Assembly: GCF_009696445.1 (NCBI RefSeq)
Contig: NZ_VULZ01000006.1
Location: 123,406 to 187,405 of the forward strand
Source of the DNA: Porcincola intestinalis
GTDB taxonomy: Bacteria > Bacillota > Clostridia > Lachnospirales > Lachnospiraceae
Direction: 5' to 3'
Length of the DNA: 64,000 nucleotides
Position 1 is the first letter of the stretch. Every line of letters starts with the position of its first letter. Below the pieces are notes generated by a model, which was given only the letters and a program-made list of their open reading frames with translations, did no database searches and had not been told where the DNA came from. Shown here piece by piece: positions 44,537 to 54,312 of the stretch. The position numbers were made by a program, and so were the translations under genes.

Positions 44537-46249
44537 ATGAAGACAGCTCAGATCGTCTACATTCTGGCCGCGTCAGCGCCGTTTCTGACCGCGCTGATCC
44601 TGATGGCCTTTTTCAATTTCTCATCCGGGAAGGCACTTGTGATTTCTTATCTGATGGCTGTCTTTTCGGCTCTTTTTCTATGGAGGATGGACATTGACAG
44701 TATCGCCTCCGCAAGCCTGTACGGTGGACTGAAGGCCCTTGATCTTCTGCTGATCATCGGCGGAGCAATCCTCCTGCTCAATGTGCTCAGGGAAACCGGC
44801 CTGATGACCGTCATCTCCAGTGTCTTTCAGCGGATCAGCCCGGACAGACGGGTGCAGGCGCTGATCATCGGGTATCTGTTCGGCGCTTTCATCGAGGGAG
44901 CGGCCGGCTATGGCACACCGGCTGCAATTGCCGCGCCTCTTCTCGTCGGCCTGGGGTTTCCTCCTGTTGCAGCCTGCTCGGTCGCGCTCATATCCAACAG
45001 CACCCCTGTCCCATTCGCCGCTGCGGGAACCCCTATGAACAGTGTGATGGCGAATCTGGAAACGCAGCTGCGCCAAAGTGGCGGCACAGTCGCGCTCATG
45101 ACACGCCAGACGACGATGAAGACCGTGCTCTATCTCGGCATAGCCGGCATTCTGGTCCCGGTGATGGTTGTCGTCGTTCTTGTGCTGTCCTGCTCCATGC
45201 ACAGAAGGCTGGCCTCCATTCTGGAAATGCTTCCGTTCTGCGTCTTTTCCGGACTTGTGTTTATCATTCCCTACATGCTACTCGGCTGGTTTGCCGGACC
45301 TGAATTCTGCTCGATTGCAGCCGGGGCGTTCGGAATGGCAGCCGCAGCCCTGGCTGCCCGCAGACAGTTTCTGACGCCTCTGTATGTGTGGACGTTCGAA
45401 GAAAGCGAGCCTGCCTCAAAACCGGCCTCAAGTTTTCGCAGTACACGTTCCAGCCAGCAAGGCCTGCAGAGAGCAGGGCACCTGACCGGCCAGCCAGGCC
45501 TTCAGAGAACAGAGCGCCTGACCATCCGGAAGGCCTTTCTCGCCTGGCTGCCGTACATGGTGATTGGCGCTGTCCTCCTCCTGACGCGGATTCCGACCTT
45601 CGGTCTTCGGAAGCTGCTTTCCTCCTTCGCTTTTACAATACGCCATGTTGGCGGAAACGCAGATCTGGACTATCGGTTCGCACCTCTCTATAACCCTGGC
45701 ATCCTTCCGTTCCTTGCAACAGCCCTGGGGACAATCTTCGCCTGTCGGAGAAAACTGAGAAGGTCTGCCACTGACCGCATCTTCTCGGGTACCGGAAGAC
45801 AGCTTTTGAAAATTGCGGTGCCGCTTGTCTGCGGGATGTCGATGGTTCAGATTATGACCGGATCCTCGGACAACGCGGCAGGGCTTCCCGGAATGCTGAC
45901 GCTGATCTCACTCGCTCTTGTACATCTGTTCGGAACGGCATTCCCGGTGCTTTCTCCGGCGCTTGGCGTTTTCGGAGCATTCGTTTCCGGCTCCTGCACA
46001 GTTTCCGGCATTCTGTTCGGACCGCTTCAGTATGAAACAGCGCTGGCCCTGAAGCTTTCAGCATCCTCGATCCTTGGTCTTCAGATGGCCGGCGGAGCGA
46101 TTGGGAATATGATCTGCATCCACAATGTTGTGGCTGTCTCCTCCACAGCTGGCGTGACCGGGAAAGAAGGAGCGATCATCCGGAAAAACCTTCTGCCCTG
46201 CGCGGTCTACACCGCTGCCGTTCTACTTGTCTACGTCCTGCTGTCCTGA
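44537..46249 (+). CDS. lldP: L-lactate permease (LctP family)
   Basis: A 570-residue membrane transporter with about 13 hydrophobic segments. The LctP family block [12 protein letters not shown] and the Asn-rich [14 protein letters not shown] are present. A cytoplasmic loop (about residues 295-335) carries two Gly-Leu-Gln-Arg repeats that look like an internal duplication. ATG 44537 is 9 nt after GGAGG. No lactate dehydrogenase or lut genes are adjacent; it is the only gene visible as a target of the divergent TetR. Confidence 0.92.
   Translation: MKTAQIVYILAASAPFLTALILMAFFNFSSGKALVISYLMAVFSALFLWRMDIDSIASASLYGGLKALDLLLIIGGAILLLNVLRETGLMTVISSVFQRISPDRRVQALIIGYLFGAFIEGAAGYGTPAAIAAPLLVGLGFPPVAACSVALISNSTPVPFAAAGTPMNSVMANLETQLRQSGGTVALMTRQTTMKTVLYLGIAGILVPVMVVVVLVLSCSMHRRLASILEMLPFCVFSGLVFIIPYMLLGWFAGPEFCSIAAGAFGMAAAALAARRQFLTPLYVWTFEESEPASKPASSFRSTRSSQQGLQRAGHLTGQPGLQRTERLTIRKAFLAWLPYMVIGAVLLLTRIPTFGLRKLLSSFAFTIRHVGGNADLDYRFAPLYNPGILPFLATALGTIFACRRKLRRSATDRIFSGTGRQLLKIAVPLVCGMSMVQIMTGSSDNAAGLPGMLTLISLALVHLFGTAFPVLSPALGVFGAFVSGSCTVSGILFGPLQYETALALKLSASSILGLQMAGGAIGNMICIHNVVAVSSTAGVTGKEGAIIRKNLLPCAVYTAAVLLVYVLLS
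45451..45522. repeat. Duplicated segment in an lldP loop
   Basis: CAGCCAGCAAGGCCTGCAGA and CAGCCAGGCCTTCAGAGAAC open two similar 33-37 bp units 39 bp apart, differing by small in-frame deletions. The protein shows GLQRAGHLT and GLQRTERLT. Confidence 0.75.
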
Positions 46250-46319
46250 TCAGACTTCTCTTTTACATGTAATTTGTGTGATTCTGACATATTTTTATTC
46301 GTGCATCCTTTCTGTATGG

Positions 46320-46347
46320 TTGATTCTGTTTATAAGTATGCTATAAT
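46320..46347 (+). promoter_or_regulatory. Promoter of deoD
   Basis: TTGATT, 16 bp, consensus TATAAT, 45 bp before the start codon of deoD in an A+T-rich spacer. Confidence 0.75.
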
Positions 46348-46391
46348 TTAAACAACTTTACCAATAACATTCACAAAGGAGGCATGATCGT

Positions 46392-47099
46392 ATGTCTACT
46401 CCCCACAATAGTGCTGCACCAGGTGATATCGCCGAGTCGATTCTGCTCCCGGGTGATCCGCTTCGAGCAAAGTACATCGCAGATCATTTTCTGGAGAGCC
46501 CGGTTCAGTTCAACGCTGTGCGCAATATTCTGGGCTATACCGGCACATTCGAAGGGAAAAAGGTTTCCGTCATGGCAACCGGGATGGGCATCCCGTCGAT
46601 CGGAATCTACACCTACGAGCTGATTCATTTCTACGGTGTGAAGAACCTCATCCGGATCGGCTCCTGCGGCGCGATGCAGCCGGACCTGAAGCTCGGCGAC
46701 ATCGTGATGGCGGAGGGGGCCTGCACGGACAGCAACTATGGCGCGCATTTCAACCTGCCGACTCAGTTCTGCGCGGTGGCATCTTTCCCGCTTCTGAGGC
46801 GGGCCGTCGAGGTTGCGGATAAGGAAAAGATCCGGTATCAGGTCGGTCTGGTCAATTCCACCGATGTCTTTTATCGGAAGAATGATCCGTGGAAGGCGAT
46901 GGCGGAGATGGGTGTTCTGGCCAGCGAGATGGAAAGCTATGCCCTCTACTGCAATGCTGCAGAGGGACATGCGAATGCCCTGGCGATGTTCACCGTTTCC
47001 GACTCCATGGTGACCGGTGAATCGATGTCCGCCCAGGACAGACAGACAAGCTTCCGGGATATGATGAAGGTCGCGCTGAGAACAGCCGTATCTGTATGA
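46392..47099 (+). CDS. deoD: Purine-nucleoside phosphorylase, DeoD type
   Basis: A 235-residue hexameric phosphorylase splitting purine (deoxy)nucleosides to base and (deoxy)ribose-1-phosphate. Signatures: ILLPGDPLRAKYIA, the phosphate/Arg region RIGSCGAM, and EMESYALYCNA with the ribose-binding Met-Glu. AAAGGAGG precedes the ATG. The nucleoside ABC importer genes follow on the same strand, 178 bp on, supporting uptake and phosphorolysis as one module. Confidence 0.96.
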   Translation: MSTPHNSAAPGDIAESILLPGDPLRAKYIADHFLESPVQFNAVRNILGYTGTFEGKKVSVMATGMGIPSIGIYTYELIHFYGVKNLIRIGSCGAMQPDLKLGDIVMAEGACTDSNYGAHFNLPTQFCAVASFPLLRRAVEVADKEKIRYQVGLVNSTDVFYRKNDPWKAMAEMGVLASEMESYALYCNAAEGHANALAMFTVSDSMVTGESMSAQDRQTSFRDMMKVALRTAVSV

Positions 47100-47277
47100 G
47101 CCCCGGTCCCACTGATAAGCCGTGCCGGCGTGAACATTCCGCATGGACGCTCCTGCCGGCTGTGACTTATACAAGCTGTACCGCTTCTTTCTAAGAAGAG
47201 GCGGCGTCCCATCATGTACTGTCCCGCCTGACAGGCGGCGCACACAGTTTCGTCTCATATATAAAGGAGGAACGGAT

Positions 47278-48390
47278 ATGAGAAAAGCAAACAAAGTATG
47301 GTTAGCAGCGGTTCTCGGAGGAACGCTTGCGGTCACTTCCGCAGCGGCTGCCTTCGCCGGCGAGACCGAGGCATCCACAGAATCTTCGACAGAGGCAACG
47401 GCTGACTTTACAGGTTCCGGAAAAGTCGCATATGTCTGCACAGGGCTCGGCGACATGTCCTTCAATGACTCCGGCGAGGTCGGCATGAATGTCCTCCGTG
47501 CAGCGGGCTACGATGTCAATACCATCGAGACCGGTGAGGATGCCTCCACCTACGACCAGCTGATCCAGAATGCTCTGGAAGACGGATGCGACTACATGGT
47601 TGTCTCCTCCACCTATCAGGACAATGTCGAGGCGATCGCGGATCAGTACCCGGATACCAAGTTCATCCTCTTCGATATCAACTCCGATTCCGAGGTTGCG
47701 GCGGACAATATGCTTTACATCTACTTCAAGCAGAATGAGTCCTCCTACCTGGGCGGAATCGTTGCAGCCGGCCTCTCCAAGACGGGTGCGATCGGTGCTG
47801 TCGGCGGTGTCGAGAACCCGGTCATCAAGGATTTCATCACCGGATACATCGATGGCGCACAGGCGCAGAACCCGGATATCAAGGTCTCGACCGCATGGGT
47901 CGGCGACTGGTCCAACTCCGCAAAGATGAAGGAGCTGTGCGAAACCCAGAACTCTGCAAAGGGTGTTGATGTCTTCTTCCCGATCGCAGGCGGCGCAGGA
48001 ACCGGTGCCTTCGAGGCGGCAAATGAAGTCGGCGACATCTGGACCCTCGGTGTAGACTCCGACCAGTACAAGGCATTTGAGAAGGATAACCCGGACTACG
48101 CGAATGTCATCGCGACATCTGTCACAAAGGAAGTCGGCACCATGCTGGTCAATGTATTCAAGAACATCGACGACGCGAAGTGGGGGACACTTGAGGCGAT
48201 GGGCGTCAAGGAAGGCGCTGTCGGCATCGCGGACAATGACTACTATGAGAAGGTTGTTCCGCAGGATATCAAGGACGCAGTCAAGAAGGCTGAGGCAGGC
48301 ATCGCGGACGGCAGCATCACACCGAAGTCCTACTTCGACTTTGCTTCCGATGACGAGTATCAGTCTCTGATCGACTCTGTCAATCCATAA
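47278..48390 (+). CDS. BMP-family nucleoside-binding protein of an ABC transporter
   Basis: 370 residues. A signal sequence (cleavage near AFA-GE at about 27) and a short Glu/Ser/Thr linker lead into the binding domain. The BMP/PnrA features DMSFNDSGEVGMN and SSTYQDNVEAIADQYP are clear. No cysteine lipobox is evident, unlike BmpA/PnrA lipoproteins, so anchoring may differ. AAAGGAGG precedes the ATG. It is the first of four genes of a nucleoside importer. Confidence 0.93.
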   Translation: MRKANKVWLAAVLGGTLAVTSAAAAFAGETEASTESSTEATADFTGSGKVAYVCTGLGDMSFNDSGEVGMNVLRAAGYDVNTIETGEDASTYDQLIQNALEDGCDYMVVSSTYQDNVEAIADQYPDTKFILFDINSDSEVAADNMLYIYFKQNESSYLGGIVAAGLSKTGAIGAVGGVENPVIKDFITGYIDGAQAQNPDIKVSTAWVGDWSNSAKMKELCETQNSAKGVDVFFPIAGGAGTGAFEAANEVGDIWTLGVDSDQYKAFEKDNPDYANVIATSVTKEVGTMLVNVFKNIDDAKWGTLEAMGVKEGAVGIADNDYYEKVVPQDIKDAVKKAEAGIADGSITPKSYFDFASDDEYQSLIDSVNP

Positions 48391-48442
48391 CACAGCAGTC
48401 GCAGTCAGAACACAGTAGATAAACAACAGATCAAGCGTATCA

Positions 48443-48473
48443 GGGCGGGACGATGGCGCTCCATCTCCCGCCC
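48443..48473 (+). terminator. Hairpin after the BMP-family gene
   Basis: GGGCGGGA pairs with TCCCGCCC around an inner GATGG/CCATC stem, then ATTTCAC. Weak T-tract; likely a partial terminator or 3' stabiliser, as in the other ABC operon of the window. Confidence 0.55.
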
Positions 48474-48541
48474 ATTTCACATCAGATCAGGTAGGCTCAG
48501 GCAAGCCGTCTTTTGAGGCTGTCTCAGATGAGGAGATTTGC

Positions 48542-50086
48542 ATGGAAGCCCTGAAAATGGAAAATATCACGAAGATCTATCCCAATGGCTTCGTGGCAAA
48601 TAAAGGAATCACTTTCTCTGTCCAGGAGGGAGAGATCCACGCGCTTGTCGGTGAGAATGGTGCCGGCAAGACAACCCTCATGAAAGTGCTGTTCGGTATG
48701 GAGCAGCCGCAGGAGGGCAGAATTTATGTTGAGGGAAAGCAGGTTAAAATCACCTCTCCCCTTGATGCAATCGCAAAGGGCGTCGGTATGGTGCACCAGC
48801 ACTTTATGCTCGTGCCGTCGATGACGGTCGCCCAGAATGTGACGCTCGGAATCGAGCCCAGAAAGCACGGGCTTGTGGATAACGAAGCCTGCGTGAAGAT
48901 GACGCAGCAGCTTTCAGACAAGTATCAGTTTGGCCTCGATGCCACCGCAACTGTCAGCGAGCTCTCCGTCGGCCTGATGCAGAAGGTTGAGATTCTCAAG
49001 GCGCTTGCAAGAGGCGCGAAGGTCCTGATACTCGATGAGCCGACGGCGGTCCTGACTCCGCAGGAGACGAAGGAGCTGTTCGAGCAGCTGAAGCTTCTGA
49101 AAAAGAGCGGGCATTCTGTCATCTTCATATCCCATAAGCTGGAGGAAGTCATGGAGCTGTGCGACAACGTCACGATCCTGCGTCACGGCTACTGCAATGG
49201 CTCCTATCCCATCTCTGAGCTTGATGAACGCAAGCTTTCCCGCCTGATGGTTGGCAGAGATGTCATTCTGAAAATTGAGAAACCGGATCCGAAGCCCGGA
49301 AAGCCGGTCCTCGAGGTGAAAAATCTTGAGAAGCTCTCCGATGAAGGAAAGGTTGTGCTTGACCATATCTCCTTCACCATCAGAGAAGGTGAAGTCCTCG
49401 GAATCGCCGGCGTTGAGGGCAACGGACAAAACTATCTCTCCGACTGCATCTCCGGCATGCAGAAATATGACGGCGGCGATGTTCTGCTGAATGGAAAGAG
49501 CATCTCCGGCAGAAGGATCAGCGACATCCGGAGAAGCGGCATGAGCCACATCCCCGAAGACCGCATGACGGTCGGCTGCGTCAGCACGATGTCCATCATG
49601 GACAATGTGATGGCGGACCGCTTTGACCGTCCAGAGAATATGAAAGGAATTTTCCTGGATCAGCAGAAGGCCATCGCCCAGACGGACGCCCTGATCAAGG
49701 AATTCGAGATTTCCTGTGATGACCGTTCCGAGGAGATTCGGCTGCTCTCAGGCGGAAACATCCAGAAGGTTGTCGTTGCACGTGAGTTCACGTCGGGAGC
49801 GAATTTCGTTCTAGCAAACCAGCCGACCCGCGGCGTCGACGTTGGTACCGCGGAGATGATCCGCAAGTACCTTGTCCGGCAGGTCCGTGAAAAACAGATC
49901 GCTTCTCTTCTGATCTCAGCCGACCTGAACGAAGTTCTGGAAGTCAGCGACCGACTCCTCGTCATCAGACAGGGAAAGATTGTGGCCGCATTTTCAAAGG
50001 CATCCATGGTATCCGAGGACGAGCTCGGCGAGTACATGCTCGGTATCAAGACCATGACGCCGGATGAGATGGAGGGGCTGCTGTGA
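48542..50086 (+). CDS. Nucleoside ABC transporter ATPase (two-domain, NupA/BmpC type)
   Basis: 514 residues holding two nucleotide-binding domains. The first has Walker A GENGAGKTTLMK (residues about 38-49), a degenerate signature LSVGLMQKVEI, and Walker B VLILDEPTAVLTP. In the second the P-loop is GVEGNGQ, the signature LSGGNIQKVV is good, and the Walker B position reads FVLANQPTRGVD. This asymmetry is usual for sugar/nucleoside ATPases. Its stop overlaps the next gene by 4 bp. Confidence 0.95.
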   Translation: MEALKMENITKIYPNGFVANKGITFSVQEGEIHALVGENGAGKTTLMKVLFGMEQPQEGRIYVEGKQVKITSPLDAIAKGVGMVHQHFMLVPSMTVAQNVTLGIEPRKHGLVDNEACVKMTQQLSDKYQFGLDATATVSELSVGLMQKVEILKALARGAKVLILDEPTAVLTPQETKELFEQLKLLKKSGHSVIFISHKLEEVMELCDNVTILRHGYCNGSYPISELDERKLSRLMVGRDVILKIEKPDPKPGKPVLEVKNLEKLSDEGKVVLDHISFTIREGEVLGIAGVEGNGQNYLSDCISGMQKYDGGDVLLNGKSISGRRISDIRRSGMSHIPEDRMTVGCVSTMSIMDNVMADRFDRPENMKGIFLDQQKAIAQTDALIKEFEISCDDRSEEIRLLSGGNIQKVVVAREFTSGANFVLANQPTRGVDVGTAEMIRKYLVRQVREKQIASLLISADLNEVLEVSDRLLVIRQGKIVAAFSKASMVSEDELGEYMLGIKTMTPDEMEGLL

Positions 50087-51174
50087 ATAAGACAAAGAGA
50101 ATTGAGAATACCTTCGATGTGGTCAGAATTCTGATCGCCATCCTGCTGGCTTACCTGATCGCGCTGATCATTCTGGCACTGATTTCAGACGACCCCTGGA
50201 ACGTCATTTCTCTGTTCATCATCGGGCCGTTCAACTCCAAAAAGCACGTAGGCGACATCTTCACGCTGATGATTCCGCTGGTCTTCACCGGTCTTTGCAT
50301 GTGCTATGTATATGCGATCAACAAGTTCAACCTCGCCGGAGAAGGCGCGGTCAATCTTGGCGGCTGCCTGGCGGCCTGTGTTGCGATCGCACTCAGAGAT
50401 ACCGCTGTTCCAGGATGGATCGCAATCATTCTCTGCATCATCGTTGGCGCGCTTGCCGGCATGCTTTCGACTGCCATCCCGGCGATCGCGGATCAAGTTT
50501 TCCACGCGGATGTCTGCGTCATCTCCCTGATGCTGAACTACATCCTGCTGTACTTCACAACGTACATCCTGAAGAATGTCATCAAGGACCAGGGCGCTTC
50601 CGTCACCGCCTCCTACAAGCTGGGCAGGAAGGTCAAGCTGGCAAACCTGATTCCGGGGACGCAGATCCATATCGGTCTTCTGATCGCTCTGGCCTGCGTG
50701 GTCTTTGTGGCCATCCTGTTCTACAAGATGCCCTTTGGCTATAAGATGCGCGCCGTCGGCGTCAATCCATCGTTTGCAAGGTACATCGGAATCCCGGTCG
50801 GCTCCACCATCATCCTGTCGCAGGTCATCGGCGGTGCATTTGCAGGAATGGGCGGCTCTGTCCAGATTCTCGGAATGTTCCCGCGCTACAAATGGGAAAG
50901 CCTGACGGGCTACGGCTTTGACGGTCTGATGATCGCGGTGCTTGCAAGGAAGAATCCGGTTCTTGTCCCGCTCTCCGCGTTTCTGATCGCCTATATCCGC
51001 ACAGGTGCAAGCCTGGTTGCGACCAAGACGCAGATTCCGCCGGAATTTGTCTCGATTATCCAGGGGATCATCATCGTCCTGGTTGCCGCTGAGATGTTCC
51101 TGTCCGGCTGGAAGAAGAGGCTCATCTTCAGCGCAGCGAAGAAGAGTCTGAAAGAAAAGGAGGCGAAGGCATGA
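50083..51174 (+). CDS. Nucleoside ABC transporter permease 1 (NupB/BmpD-like)
   Basis: A 363-residue integral membrane protein of the BPD_transp_2 family with about ten hydrophobic segments. The coupling motif is GYKMRAVGVNPSFARYIGI. It overlaps the ATPase gene (GTG start within the stop, 4 bp) and the second permease by 4 bp. It should form a heterodimer with that permease. Confidence 0.94.
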   Translation: MNKTKRIENTFDVVRILIAILLAYLIALIILALISDDPWNVISLFIIGPFNSKKHVGDIFTLMIPLVFTGLCMCYVYAINKFNLAGEGAVNLGGCLAACVAIALRDTAVPGWIAIILCIIVGALAGMLSTAIPAIADQVFHADVCVISLMLNYILLYFTTYILKNVIKDQGASVTASYKLGRKVKLANLIPGTQIHIGLLIALACVVFVAILFYKMPFGYKMRAVGVNPSFARYIGIPVGSTIILSQVIGGAFAGMGGSVQILGMFPRYKWESLTGYGFDGLMIAVLARKNPVLVPLSAFLIAYIRTGASLVATKTQIPPEFVSIIQGIIIVLVAAEMFLSGWKKRLIFSAAKKSLKEKEAKA

Positions 51175-52106
51175 GCGCACTGCGAATCGGTTCATTTTTA
51201 TATTCTGTGCTGAGGCTTTCCACTCCTCTGATCTTTGCAGCACTGTCCGCAGCGATCTGTGAGAAGGCCGGACTGTTCAATATGGCGGCGGAGTCCATGA
51301 TGCTCTGGGGCGCCCTGATTGGTGTCATGGTCAACGGCTGGACCGGAAGTGTCTGGCTTGGATTCCTCGGAGGCTGCTGCGCTGGCGTTGTCACAGGCCT
51401 GCTGATCGCCCTGGCGACCGTCAAGGGAAAGGCCGATCTGATGCTTGCGCAGATCGCGATCAACCTTGCCTCGGGCGGCGGAACAATCTTTATGCTCTAT
51501 GTCGTGACAGGTGACAAGTCCACCTCTGCCATGACCATCAAGTCTCAGTCTCTTCCGAAGATCGCGCTTCCGTTCTTAAAGAACGTCCCGATCATCGGAA
51601 GGATGCTCAACAACCAGAATCTGCTGACCTACGGGGCAATTCTTGCCGCCATTCTCCTGATGATCTTCATCAAGAGATCCCGCACCGGCGTCCATATCCG
51701 GGCGGTCGGGGAAAATCCGAACGCGGCTGAATCAGTCGGAATTTCCGTCTCAAGGACGTACTTCCTGACCTGGGCAATCTCCGGACTGCTTGGCGGGATC
51801 GGCGGCGTGTTCATGTCGATGGGCTACACCTCGGCATTCACCAAGAATATGGTTGCCGGACGCGGATACATCGGTCTGTGCGCGTCCTCCATGGTGCGCG
51901 GCAACCCGATCGGCGCGATGCTGTGCGCGATGGTGTTCGGTGTGTCCGATGCCATTGCAAACCAGCTCCAGCTGACCAACGCGCCGGTTGACCTGGTCAT
52001 GATGCTCCCCTATGCCGTCACAATCATCGTTCTGATCATCATCTCCGTGATCAAGATCCGGACCCATGTCAGAAAGATCAAAAACAAGGCATCGCAGGTC
52101 GTCTGA
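51171..52106 (+). CDS. Nucleoside ABC transporter permease 2 (NupC/BmpE-like)
   Basis: A 311-residue integral membrane protein with eight or nine hydrophobic segments. The family beginning TPLIFAALSAAICEKAGLFN and the coupling loop HIRAVGENPNAAESVGI are visible. It ends the operon; a strong terminator follows 60 bp later. Confidence 0.95.
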   Translation: MSALRIGSFLYSVLRLSTPLIFAALSAAICEKAGLFNMAAESMMLWGALIGVMVNGWTGSVWLGFLGGCCAGVVTGLLIALATVKGKADLMLAQIAINLASGGGTIFMLYVVTGDKSTSAMTIKSQSLPKIALPFLKNVPIIGRMLNNQNLLTYGAILAAILLMIFIKRSRTGVHIRAVGENPNAAESVGISVSRTYFLTWAISGLLGGIGGVFMSMGYTSAFTKNMVAGRGYIGLCASSMVRGNPIGAMLCAMVFGVSDAIANQLQLTNAPVDLVMMLPYAVTIIVLIIISVIKIRTHVRKIKNKASQVV

Positions 52107-52168
52107 CGTCAGGCTTACAAAATGCCGCTTTTGATACGGCTATTCAAACATGCAAACAGACAGAAAGC

Positions 52169-52208
52169 AGAGAAAGACCAGCCGGGCAGCCCCCGGCTGG
52201 TCTTTCTC
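52169..52208 (+). terminator. Terminator of the nucleoside transporter operon
   Basis: An 18-bp perfect stem, beginning AGAGAAAGACCAGCC, with loop CAGC and a T/C-rich tail TCTTTCTCTGTCTCTG. It may work on both strands and so also separate the convergent PfkB gene. Confidence 0.85.
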
Positions 52209-52234
52209 TGTCTCTGTACTCCTTATACAGCATT

Positions 52235-52258
52235 GCTTCTGGTCCGGCTTCTGGTCCG
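52235..52258. repeat. 12-bp tandem duplication
   Basis: GCTTCTGGTCCG occurs twice in direct succession in the space between the permease and PfkB genes. No coding function is seen. Confidence 0.85.
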
Positions 52259-52306
52259 TGTTCTGCTGCAGCAGCCGGAGGAAGCAGTATTTGACAACCC
52301 TTTGTC

Positions 52307-53248
52307 TCAGCCTGCCGACGTCACACCGCCCTCTGTCTGAATCAGATGAAGCCGTTCAAACTGCTCATCTGACAGCAGGGCGCCGTCTGTACAGACCACC
52401 TCCGCCGAGACGCGGTTTGCCAACCTGACCGCCTTCTCGAACGAAAAGCCAAGCTTGCGAAGGGCGATGATGCTGCCGATATGGCTGTCCCCCGCTCCAA
52501 TGGCATCTCCGCCGTGCTCATCCGGAAGCGGAACAGCCGGAATCAGCTCGTAGTTTCCATCCGGATAGGACAGATAACAGCCCTTCGATCCCAGTGTGAT
52601 GATGGCGAGGTTTCCTGTCTGATCGGTCAGCCTGCTCCCTGCCTCATGCAGGGTATCCGCTCCGGTAAATCTTGACGCCTCATCCAGGTTGAGGTGCAGA
52701 ATCGGACGCAGCGCCAGCAGCCTGTTCATCTTTTCTTTCGGGATGCTGCAGATCCGGGCGCTCGGCGCAAAGAAGATCGTATATTCCGGATGACGCTCCA
52801 GATACTCAATCATGTTGATGCCCGTCGGCTCCTCGACTTCCAGTCCGCACAGATAGACCGTGTCGATCTGTGAAGCGTCCAGCTGGTCAAACCACCCCGG
52901 CTGAAAGCGGTACTCTGCCCCATGGTAGCAGATAAAGGTGCGCTCTCCGTCCGGCTCCACCAGACAATAGCAACAGCCGTTCTCCTCCGCCGGAGACGGG
53001 GCCTCTGAGACAATGCCACGCTCCTTCAGTCTTGCCCGGACAAAATCCCCATATACGCCGGTTCCAACCGGATAAAATGGAATAAACGGAACACCAAAGT
53101 GTCTCAGGCAGTCCGATACATTGTAGGCACAGCCGCCGAGCGACATATCCTGCCCGTATACATTAATGTCTTCCCCTCTCTTCGGCAGATGATCGACATG
53201 GATGACAACATCCACCACTGCCGAGCCCGCTACAAGTACCTTTTTCAC
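52307..53248 (-). CDS. PfkB-family carbohydrate/nucleoside kinase
   Basis: A 313-residue ribokinase-fold kinase. The N-terminal VAGSAVVDVVIHVDHLPKRG and LGGCAYNVSDCLRHFG (substrate lid and GG motif) are typical, and GDAIGAGDSHIGS holds the catalytic Asp and anion hole. The substrate cannot be read from sequence. Its position convergent to deoD and the nucleoside importer hints at ribose or a nucleoside; that is inference. Confidence 0.9.
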   Translation of the reverse strand: MKKVLVAGSAVVDVVIHVDHLPKRGEDINVYGQDMSLGGCAYNVSDCLRHFGVPFIPFYPVGTGVYGDFVRARLKERGIVSEAPSPAEENGCCYCLVEPDGERTFICYHGAEYRFQPGWFDQLDASQIDTVYLCGLEVEEPTGINMIEYLERHPEYTIFFAPSARICSIPKEKMNRLLALRPILHLNLDEASRFTGADTLHEAGSRLTDQTGNLAIITLGSKGCYLSYPDGNYELIPAVPLPDEHGGDAIGAGDSHIGSIIALRKLGFSFEKAVRLANRVSAEVVCTDGALLSDEQFERLHLIQTEGGVTSAG

Positions 53249-53371
53249 ACGCGCCTTCCTTTCCAGCCTTATCCAATCATTTCATTCTGATTTTATGCGA
53301 TGCGGCTCCGGACAGCTGCCGGATATCGCTCCTGTTTTATGTTCCAGCCGTACCTCACAGGCCATGTCTTA

Positions 53372-53413
53372 AAGGCCCTGTCTCACGGGCTCAAGGCCCC
53401 GTCTCACGGGCTC
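53372..53413. repeat. Two tandem 21-bp repeats overlapping the SDR stop codon
   Basis: AAGGCCCTGTCTCACGGGCTC is followed at once by AAGGCCCCGTCTCACGGGCT(C), one base different; a third degenerate copy precedes them at about 53356. The last repeat ends within the stop codon of the SDR gene. Confidence 0.9.
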
Positions 53414-54203
53414 AGATTCTCCGGATCAGCGCCCAGATCCCGGCCATCAGTTCATTCGGAATGATTTTGCCGAAGATCCTGTGGAGCGTACACACAGGCC
53501 CCGGTGTCGACACCGCAAACCGGTTGATTGTATCAGCCATAGACCATCTGGCGACGGTTGTCCGCCTCGAGGCCGGCTCAAAATGACGGATATAGGAATG
53601 TGAATCCGTTTTCTGCGCAACCGGTATGAACTCTGTATCCTTGATCCAATAAGGACAGACAGCCGTGACGGAAATTCTCCGCTTGAGCAGTTCCACCCTT
53701 AGTGCTCTCGAGTACCGGTATAAAAACGACTTTGACGCACAATAGATCCCAAGGTACTGAAAGGAGGAGAAGGCTGCAGTCGAGCAGACATTCAGGATCC
53801 GTGCCCCTTCGTTCATATATGGAATGGACAGCTGGCACATGAGAACGGGCGCCCTGCAGTTCAGATCAACCATGCGTCCGGCATCCTGTTCTGATATATC
53901 TGCATAGCTTCCGATTTTTCCAAAGCCGGCGGCATTGATCAGAAAAGCGATGTCCGGCCTCTCCGACTCATAAAGCTGCCTGATTTCTGACTCAAAGGAC
54001 GGGCTGGTCAGATCAAGCGGGATCACCCTCAGCGGGATCCTGACGTCCCTCTGGAGGGCCTCCAGCCTGTCCCTTCTGCGCGCGATCACCCAAATCTCAT
54101 CCAGCTTCTCCTCCGGATGCGCGGCCAGGCGCTCATCCAGCAGCTTTACATACTCTCTCCCGAGGCCGCTGGAAGCCCCGGTGACAACTGCGATTCTTTT
54201 CAA
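53412..54203 (-). CDS. Short-chain dehydrogenase/reductase (classical SDR)
   Basis: 263 residues. Nucleotide motif TGASSGLG (residues 9-16), NAAGFG, and the active site Ser in CSTAAFSS with YCASK. The C-terminal 60 residues are less conserved and end Ile-Arg-Arg-Ile. Similar SDRs are annotated as oxidoreductases of unknown substrate. The 163 bp downstream of its stop, up to the PfkB gene, contain only the tandem repeat and the PfkB upstream region. Confidence 0.88.
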   Translation of the reverse strand: MKRIAVVTGASSGLGREYVKLLDERLAAHPEEKLDEIWVIARRRDRLEALQRDVRIPLRVIPLDLTSPSFESEIRQLYESERPDIAFLINAAGFGKIGSYADISEQDAGRMVDLNCRAPVLMCQLSIPYMNEGARILNVCSTAAFSSFQYLGIYCASKSFLYRYSRALRVELLKRRISVTAVCPYWIKDTEFIPVAQKTDSHSYIRHFEPASRRTTVARWSMADTINRFAVSTPGPVCTLHRIFGKIIPNELMAGIWALIRRI

Positions 54204-54312
54204 CCTTTCACCTCAGTCGTAAATTTTCCTGTCTCTGCAGCCGATTTCTGGGCGTGCCCCTCAGGCACAATGAGAATGACAGCAAAAGCACAGTCCCATG
54301 ACCGTCCGCCTT

